DNA of 64,000 bases from Ditylenchus dipsaci (Eukaryota; Nematoda; Chromadorea; Rhabditida; Anguinidae): assembly GCA_004194705.1 (NCBI GenBank), contig SADC01000886.1, positions 434,001 to 498,000 on the forward strand, read 5' to 3'. Below the pieces are notes generated by a model. That model did not search any database. It worked only from the letters and a program-made list of their open reading frames with translations, and was not told where the DNA came from. Positions 56,755-64,000 of the stretch are shown here, piece after piece. The position numbers and the translations under genes are program-made. The first letter of the stretch is position 1. Each line of letters begins with the position of its first letter.

Positions 56755-57878
56755 AAGTGCCTGTAGTTGAGGGTTCTGCTTAAATGCTGAGGCCTTGTAA
56801 GGATTAGCATTACATATTGTAATGGCAGGAAAATCAGATTGTCCATATCGCAACTCAAAGAAATTAATAATTAATGAATGTTTAAAGTTTTGTTTTCTCA
56901 CGTTTAATCCAACATCTGTGTCATATTGCAAGAAAGTAGCCAGTGTAGTAACCAACAAATAAACAAATAATATAAGTGATATCACAACTAAACAGCATCG
57001 CAATTTGGAAAACAACAAAGCACTTTTTCCTTACTTATAATGCCCAGAATATCTGAAACAAATGTTTAAATGCATTCTACAATACAGAATATGGCATCCA
57101 TAGCAAACTATTAGTTAAGGACACAACTTTTTACATTCATCTTTAAAATTTTGGTGTATTAGGAAGAAGAAATTCTTGGCAATGTATTCTTTAGAAAATT
57201 TTATCAAACGGTAAGTAATAGCGACTAAACAAAGACTAACAAAACTCAATGAGAAATTTTAGATTATTCAAAATTTCCGTGCCCCTATGCGGCATTTCAG
57301 CCTTGTACTTTGATGCAAAAGTGCAATCCGCGTTCATATGAGTTGATTGAGCGAGGGCAGGTTGGCATAAAAAATTCATTAATTTTGTTTTTGAGCTTTT
57401 GTTGAAGATTAACCAGTCGAGTTTTAATAGAATTGCTCTTTGATATATAAACTTAAATATGTTATATTGAAAAATTCTAAATATATTTTACAATCTCACG
57501 AATTTCAAAAATTTTAAGCAAAGCCAATAGTTTGCTCAGGATGCCGAACATTTTCTGTGAAAAATTTTGTGTTAAACTTACAGTAACTGCCATAGAGTCA
57601 GCTAATGCCATGGCATGGAAACCATCGTAGCTGGAAAAACGACCCCATTCAATAAAAGTGTCTTTCAGCCGTCTAAAAACGAATTTTAAAATTTTGCATA
57701 AGGTATCGTCTTCTTTGTAAAAAACAAAATTTAATATTCAAATTTGTTAATTTTTTTATTTTATAACTTTGCTCACTGGGTTGTGTTGCCTGAATCTGCA
57801 TACAAAATAAGCTTTAGTTAAGCATAATAGGTGCCGGCTTTTAGAAATTTAGTGTTGCAATTTAGGAAAAAGCCAACC
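56755..57878 (-). pseudogene. DEG/ENaC channel, N-terminal part only
   Basis: Minus strand. Exon 57672-57582 reads RLKDTFIEWGRFSSYDG; an upstream exon ends at 57878 (VEAVKKREAELRNKTR) and joins it in phase. Exon 57052-56902 carries the first membrane helix (KLRCCLVVISLILFVYLLVT) and FLQYDTDVGLN; a 48-bp intron leads to 56853-56755 with DFPAITICNANPYKASAF, the extracellular motif following TM1 in degenerin/ASIC/ENaC sodium channels. The A run at 57024-57028 seems one base short. The connection between 57582 and 57052 does not fit in phase. No Cys-rich ectodomain, TM2 or selectivity filter is visible to the left, where the carrier and a duplication lie. Confidence 0.65.
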
Positions 57879-58505
57879 TAAAGCGTGTTTTGTTGCGCAA
57901 CTCTGCCTCTCTTTTTTTAACAGCTTCCACATCTAAAAAACCCTCAACTTTTTGTGTCAAAATTTTGAGTGTATTCACCAGCAATAGCTGCTCTTACATC
58001 ATGGTCTTCTTCCAGTTCTCTTAGTGGCTAGAAAATCTTTTTTAAATTAATCAATTTACACAATTGTATTATTTTCCTTTTGATTAATAAATCTGTGCAA
58101 TTATTCCAGAACTTCGAGCAGGATCACCAAAACAAGCAGCTGGAACATGGCTGTCGGCTACTTTTTTTTCTCAACCCCACTACAAGTCAGTTGGCTAAAC
58201 AAGGAGTTGGGGAGAATTCACACGTACGCAAAACCGGTTTTTTCCTACTACTTTTTGCAAAGAAAAGAACAGCGATTGAGCACGTCTTATTTTTCATACA
58301 GCAATTTTCCAGAAGTTTCCGCTAGATTTGTTTTTAAATAATTTGATTTATTTTCACTGTATATTTGATTGCTTAACAATAGTCTGTATTGTGTGAAAAT
58401 AAACTCACGTCAGGCATTAATATTGTTTAAAATGTTTAAATCAAGAAGGTAGTAGCGAAATTGTAAAAGTTGAACAAGGTTACTGAAATATAGGTGAATT
58501 GTATT
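57879..58505. other. Possible DEG/ENaC 5' exons; uncertain
   Basis: Minus-strand 58020-57958 reads LEEDHDVRAAIAGEYTQNFD, which might be a further exon, but the splice to 57878 cannot be phased. 58080-58340 is open on the plus strand in two frames without recognisable homology. Confidence 0.3.
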
Positions 58506-58510
58506 TTACT

Positions 58511-58621
58511 CTAATGGCTTCTTCACGTTGTTAGAGTCAGAGTTAGACTTCGGGTAAGAGGTGTTCATGTACTCAAAAACCCGAACTCTACCTCTAACTC
58601 TAACAACGTGAACAAGCCATA
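58511..58621. mobile_element. Short foldback MITE
   Basis: ATGGCTTCTTCACGTTGTTA and its mirror (AACAACGTGAACAAGCCAT), bodies of CTCTAACTCTGAC-type motifs. Confidence 0.75.
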
Positions 58622-58838
58622 ATGAAATTTCACTATAAACTTGTTTTAAGTAATCAAAATGTTTTTCACTGTTTTGACGAGGACTTTTTTTGACCTCTGA
58701 GTGAGATTGACATTTATCTTCAGGGCTGTGAGTCAGAGTAATAATAAAAAACTTTTCTCTTAAGATCTTGTGAGCAAGAATTGAAAAATACTCAATGAGT
58801 GAAGGTGAAGAATATTTTCACTTTGAGTGAGCTCATAG

Positions 58839-59156
58839 CATAGTTGTGCATCTCCGAAAAACACCACCGCCGCCGCCGCCGCCACCGCCGGCGGCGTCGC
58901 CAACAACACCGCCGCCGCCGGCGCCGCCGCCGGCGGCGCAAAAATCTTGCTAAATTTCACCGCCGCCACCGCCACCGCCGCCGCGGCTTTGCCACCACCG
59001 CCGCCGCCACATCGCCGCCACCGCCGCCGCCACATCGCCGCCACCGCCGCCGCAGCCTATTTACTCCGCCGCACCGCCACCGCCGCCGCCGACCTCATTT
59101 TCAGCCGCCGGCGGCGGCGGCGGCGCGGCGGTGGCGGCGGCGGCGATCCAACTATG
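58839..59156. mobile_element. hAT MITE made of CCG/CGG triplets
   Basis: CATAGTTGTGCATCTCCG at left and CGGCGATCCAACTATG at right, flanked by the perfect 8-bp duplication GCTCATAG (58831-58838, 59157-59164). The body is almost entirely CCGCCGCCACCGCC on the left turning to GGCGGCGGCGG at the right, so it can fold on itself. Poly-Arg/Ala/Pro frames are by-products. Confidence 0.85.
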
Positions 59157-59212
59157 GCTCATAGAAACACCTAACTTCATAGAATTAGGAAATTAGGTGC
59201 TTATTCCTTATC

Positions 59213-59660
59213 CCGGACTACACTTTACATTTACATTTTTAACAGTACTTAGGGCTTAGGCAAGGTAGTTCAGCGTATGTTAGGACGGACTCAAACATGT
59301 ATCTCAAAGTATAAAATAGGCTTATGTTTGAGTCCAGCTAATATACGCTGGCCTACCCTTAGCTTCCCCAAGCAGACGCTAAAGTATATGTTGAAAATGT
59401 AAATATGGCGCTAGTATAGAATACCCCCTAAATCTGACCCTCCCAAAATCGCTGTAACTACCCTTTGGAAGAACAAGTTTAGGCTTAGCCCTTAGGCTCG
59501 GGGGTAGGCCAGCGTACGGAAGTTTTGACTAATAACTGTTTTACGCACTAATTTCTGGGTCTGGGACATATATTTGGGTGCTCTTTACTTAAGTTTGAAA
59601 AGGAAAATTTTTTAGGGGGGTATTCTATACTAGGTCGTAAATATAAAATGTAGTCTGAGT
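59213..59660. mobile_element. Foldback containing GGCGCTAGTA-type MITE
   Basis: GACTACACTTTACATTTACA at left mirrors TGTAAATATAAAATGTAGTC-like sequence at right. Nested are a hairpin (59235-59395) and, at 59406-59640, a reverse copy of the 26000-26241 element. Confidence 0.65.
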
Positions 59661-61030
59661 TGAAGGATAAGTATCCGGAATTATACCGTAGCTGTAAAAA
59701 ATAAGAGTAATTCTTTGTAATAGTAGGGTCACCAAAAAAAGTACCACATTTAAAGCAGGTGCTTTAGAAATTTTACTGTAACAATAAGTTAAAAGCCAAG
59801 AACCGCTTTACTGGCATTTTAAACTGGCTTTGACCATGCCTACTGGCCATTTCCCTCCATGACTACCTTTTACTAACAACTGTTTATGAATGAATAATGT
59901 GGTCCAACTTGTATTGTTTTTTGGTCTCTTTCAGTTATATGACCCAAATATGCATAGGAATCTGCAGTGGCTGCTGCTCAAGCAACACTAATTCAAGTAT
60001 ACATACACACAATACGTGCGTTTCTTTTAAAGATGAGCATAAATCTCAATCAGAGAAAAGGAAAAAAGTTTGCAGCATAATCTGTCTGCAAGGAGAGTTC
60101 ACTCTGCTCCTTGGGGCTACCCATAGAAATACTAGAAGAGAAATATGTGTCAGAGAAAAGTGGTCTTTATCCGTCTCTTTAATGCTCACTAACTGATTGT
60201 CTACTACCGATTTTTTTCTTGGCTCCAACAATCAATTTGGTTAATAAAGTTGGGGTTGATGTTTAACATTTGATGATATTATTATCATTAATGATGGTGG
60301 TCCAGGTGACATTATCGTTACTATATTTGTAGAGGTTAACAACTTTAATAGTATAAATGTTTGGTCCTTTTTAAACAAAATTCTGTCTGTAAAAACACGG
60401 TAGACGACTTTACTGATGCAAATTTATTTGTATTTTTCTTGTTGAATTTTACTAAATTTTTTATTTTCTTTACTTTTTTAACACGGCCAAGGCCGACCAT
60501 GACCATCATTGCTTTTCACTCAGAATTTCATGCTGAGCAATTTTGTGCCAATGGATTTTTGAAAAAAGTGCTTTTTGTGTGAAATTTTTGGGATAATTAT
60601 TTTCGATGGAGCAAATTTACTTTTTCTTGGCGCAAATTTAGTGAACTAGTAAGAGAACTAGTAAATCTGCGCCATCGAAAATGATTATCCAAATTTTTGC
60701 TCCATAAGTCCAATGTAGCTTATTTATAACTCGGTATGGTTTTTTCGTCATATCTTGTTTTTCAAAGACTTTTAGTTTCATCTCAATGGCTAATCAGGTG
60801 TAAAATCACGGGTTTCAAATTGGTAAAAATCGGAAATAGTGTTTTCGTGACAGGACCCAAGATTTAAAGATTTAAGAATGCAAAAAATGTGTAAAAATCG
60901 TAAACTTTATAAAAAAATTATACCAAATTTTGCGTTGTATTACAGCAAATTTGCGCTTTAATGAAAGCTGAGATTCAGCGCTGCTAACTGGTAAGTAAAA
61001 TCGAAGCTGATATTTTTAACTTTGGAGTCT
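59661..61030. other. No gene; one small foldback
   Basis: AT-rich. GGATAATTATTTTCGATGGAG at about 60590 faces CCATCGAAAATGATTATCC at about 60672. Confidence 0.35.
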
Positions 61031-61034
61031 AGAC

Positions 61035-61198
61035 TAGAGCTGTAGAAATTCCCGGACATATAGAAAACCCGGGATATTCCCGGGAATATTCCCGAGAACA
61101 TTGGGAATATTCCCGGGAATATTCCCAATATAAGGGAAAATACCGGGAAACCCGGAATATTCCCAATGTTCCCGGGATATTCCCATTGTACAACCCTA
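61035..61198. mobile_element. hAT MITE of CCCGGGAATATTCCC motifs
   Basis: TAGAGCTGTAGAAATTCCCG ... TTGTACAACCCTA flanked by the perfect 8-bp duplication GTCTAGAC (61027-61034, 61199-61206). Body is about eight copies of GGGAATATTCCC. Confidence 0.92.
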
Positions 61199-61387
61199 GT
61201 CTAGACACAAAAATTAAAATGGCTTAAAGTTCCCGATTTTTACTGCTTTTAGTTCTCATCGTGAATTTTTTAAAGTTTTCGCTTATTCTAAAATCGAATC
61301 CAACAACTTTGTAGAGCAAGCTTTGGGCTATCTGATGCAACTTATAACGAGACTGGGGCATAACAAAATTTGAGGTTCCCTACGGGC

Positions 61388-64000
61388 CAGGGATGCTCAT
61401 ATACGGCCTATCCGACTAAAAATAGGCCGTTTTTAGGACTTTTTACGGCCTATTTTAGGCCGTATTTTCCTATTTTAGGATACGGCCTATTTAGGCCGTA
61501 TGCCGATTTTAGGCCGTGGTACCGTTTCAGTTTCCTCAAGAAATTAATGCAGTTTCTTTTTTCTTCATCCATTTTTTGCCTGATACTTTTTGTTTTCTCA
61601 TGTCGTATGTTACAATATATACATAAAACATATACATTATTACTGATTAATCAATTTTTACAGATGTTGAAAATAAACGACTTCTTATTAGTGAGCGAAG
61701 AGTTATTATCGAAGATATTTTTTCTTTAGTTAGTCGGTTTCTTAAATCAGTGGCAACAAGTCGTAAATTTGAAAACGCTCGCTCGCTAGGAGCGCTTGAA
61801 GCTGTCATTGAAAAAACTTCCTTGGCAACTTGTGCGAGAATGGGATAGTTCTGAACATTGCTTAAATTCAACAGCTTAAAACATTATTTTATTACCTTTT
61901 CGTGAAGCGACCAAAATTCCAATGGGTCCATATTCACTAAAGGTAATAAAGCAAAAGTAGCTATCTCGTGTTCTAGCGAGTCTTCTATCTCGATTGGAAA
62001 ATCTGATTCTCGTGGACCCTTTTCAGTTGGTTGAGCAGAAATATATTTCTGAGCGAGGCTTCTAACTCTCAGCTTAGCCTAAATATGGAACTTTTACATC
62101 GTATATTAAGACACCTTTCTATACCATATCACTGTTCCAATTCGGCACGTGTTTCATAATTTCCCCCAACTGAGCTTTAATAAAAGGATCTAAAAATGCA
62201 GCAGCCAGGGGAACTGTCGTATCCATCTGCTCAATTTTTTTTTCAAGGGCCTCCATAGCTGATAATGCAAAACAACCAACAAGCGTTGAATCTCCTCGAT
62301 TAGCATAGCTTTTTATTTTATTTTTCAAAAAGGCGATACGTGAAACTACAAGTGATATGGTGACGGTTTTATCTGCCTGCAATATGTTTTCTCTTGAAAT
62401 AAACGTGAAGTATCAATAAGCGACCATTTCGATTAGCGACCCTCTCTTAGCAACTATTTAAATTACCCTTTGTGACAAGAAATTTCTAAATTGAAAATTG
62501 TTAAGCATTTAATAAAAAAGCATACTTTGCCAAACATGCCCGTCGTTGCTTATTGTATGGTTGCTAATCGAGAGTCGCTGATCGATAGTCGTTTACAAAT
62601 AATACTGAGTATATCTGTTCAAACCTGTAGGTCTTTGATAGGGCCTTCAAACAATTTCAAGAAGTCAGCATAAATGCTCAAATCGTTTCTTTTCAAAACG
62701 ATCTCTTCTAACTTATTCACTAAATCTGGGGCTAGTCTTGCTGTCTCTGTTTGAATATCGCCTAAGCTTTTGATAAATGCAGTAACCATCGTTAGTGTTG
62801 CTAGCCATCTTGTTTCTCCAGGCGCACTTAGAGCACCACCTAGAGAAACTCGCAGTGATACTCTTTTTCTGGCACTTGCAACAAAGCTTTTAAGTTCATG
62901 AAGAGTAAGACTAAATGATTTAAGTCTTCTGACACAAACGTCACTTATACCGGTTTTAACATATGGAATGACGGAACGTTTCGTGCAGGTGTTTAAAGCA
63001 TGACACCAGCAAATTATGTATTTCGCTAAACAACTACTTATTTATTTCGCAATATTTAGATTTTGTTAAAACCTCGATTTGAGAATGCATTTTTAACATT
63101 GCTCCCCTCATCTGTTACAACCGAAAGCTGCAACGTTTCATCCTCTGTGAATCCATGGCTATTCATAATTTTTAAAAATTCCCTGTAGATAGTTGCCGCG
63201 TCTTGATAAGATCTGAAGGAAACGGGTAAAACGCTAGAATAAATGATCTCATCCTCCACATGTTGTCCAAGAAGTGAATCGTTATAACAAAGTAATCAAC
63301 CTAATATATATTTTTAGACAAAAAGCCATCACAGTTTTTGATACCTACCGAATCTTGAGAAAAATCCAGAGTTATTCCAGCGCCAGATGATTTTATATGT
63401 CGAATCAGTGTAGGTAATAGTGTTTCTTTCACTTTCAATAAAATTGAATCGACATTTCTTGCCAAAGTCATTCTTTTGGAAGTAATTTTTCAGCTTCAAA
63501 TTTCAAATTTCCCATTTTATGTTGTGATACGGTGAGCCTGCATGGTTTCATTGAGCTGAGCAACCGAAGATTTTGATGAGACCGACTTGCAGTTTAGTTC
63601 TTGCATTCGAATCACCAATATGGATAGCAAATTAAAATGAGATTCATACGGAATAATTACGAACAAAAATTGGAAAGTATTAAAACAAAAAACCAAACAG
63701 CAAAAGTATTTTCAAAATAAAGATTTAGCGCCATCAAAATAAAAAAATGTCTCATGTTTTGAGCCAAATCAAACCTTTAATGAAGGCTAAAACGAAGGTA
63801 AAATTTTCTTTATAAATATTAGGCAAAAATGGATGAAGAAAAAAGAAACTGCATTAATTTCTTGAGGAAACTGAAACGGTACCACGGCCTAAAATCGGCA
63901 TACGGCCTAAATAGGCCGTATCCTAAAATAGGAAAACGGCCTAAAATCGGCATACGGCCTAAATAGGCCGTATCCTAAAATAGGAAAATACGGCCTAAAA
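61388..64000 (-). mobile_element. hAT transposon, right end beyond window
   Basis: Begins CAGGGATGCTCATATACGGC. The first 210 bp are an array of TAGGCCGTAT/ATACGGCCTA motifs ending in GTACCGTTTCAGTTTCCTCA. The mirror image runs 63815-64000, with one motif block duplicated, and continues past the edge. The interior encodes a transposase on the minus strand. Confidence 0.92.
61648..63530 (-). CDS. hAT-family transposase, multi-exon, probably damaged
   Basis: Blocks in order on the minus strand: about 63259-63056 with LQLSVVTDEGSNVKNAFSNR (a catalytic Asp region); 63010-62640 with CWCHALNT, LKSFVASARKRVSLR and GETRWLATLTMV (the C..H and TRW motifs of hAT enzymes); 62382-62119 with LVGCFALSAMEALEKKIEQM and VPLAAAFLDPFIKAQL; and 61871-61648 with SAPSERAFSNLRLVATDLRN, the C-terminal dimerisation domain. 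Splice sites between blocks were not all resolved. The BED zinc finger expected at the N-terminus was not identified. Activity cannot be judged because the right end is outside the window. Confidence 0.85.

Noticed and set aside
57035..57052. An 18-bp micro-exon in the DEG/ENaC gene
   Set aside because: It can be made with a GT donor at 57034, but one missing A in the run at 57024-57028 gives a longer frame (ILGIISKEK then SALLFSKLRCC) that fits the family better.
58844..59174. Arg/Pro/His-rich and Ala-rich frames
   Set aside because: Translation of the CCG-triplet transposon.
1..64000. Bacterial-style operons, CRISPR arrays, phage or plasmid modules
   Set aside because: Spliced genes with GT-AG introns, poly(A) signals and eukaryotic transposons show nuclear DNA; no regular spacer arrays are present.

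Overview
The window is invertebrate nuclear DNA, most likely from a nematode with a repeat-rich genome. The inference rests on very short introns (about 47-56 bp between conserved exons, beside a few multi-kilobase ones packed with transposons), a SPARC and an acylcarnitine carrier that resemble nematode OST-1 and DIF-1, and a YitH-type acetyltransferase of a kind I associate with nematodes. The species cannot be named from sequence alone. Only about 5 kb is exon.

Six host genes could be assembled exon by exon. A YitH/GNAT-type acetyltransferase runs on the minus strand (17882 to 3784). A two-HMG-box, TFAM-like mitochondrial protein lies inside its first intron on the plus strand (10301-12347). 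A secreted SPARC/osteonectin gene occupies 31685-34765 (+). CPT2, the inner-membrane carnitine palmitoyltransferase, runs 44443 to 37985 (-). Head-to-head with it is the carnitine/acylcarnitine carrier SLC25A20 (46422-53437, +), so two consecutive steps of the carnitine shuttle are neighbours. The carrier has two interchangeable last exons. A DEG/ENaC channel N-terminus (-) lies at 56755-57.98 kb with no visible remainder.

Everything else is dominated by DNA transposons and their miniature derivatives: an internally deleted mariner (7958-8915); a daisy chain of TTAA-flanked foldback elements (5415-9990); many hAT-type elements with 8-bp target duplications, including one inserted at the CPT2 stop codon (35643-37980), one built almost wholly of CCG triplets (58839-59156) and the left part of a coding hAT (61388 to the edge); pogo-like CAGTC elements; a TACCGTATTT-terminated MITE group; a recurrent multi-hairpin element; long perfect-looking palindromes; tRNA-like (SINE-like) segments; and several minisatellites.

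At least seven conserved exons need exactly one missing base to stay in frame, mostly in homopolymer runs. Because the flanking exon phases are otherwise perfect in every gene, I read these as consensus errors of a long-read assembly rather than pseudogenes. All identities are by eye; no alignment or database search was run.
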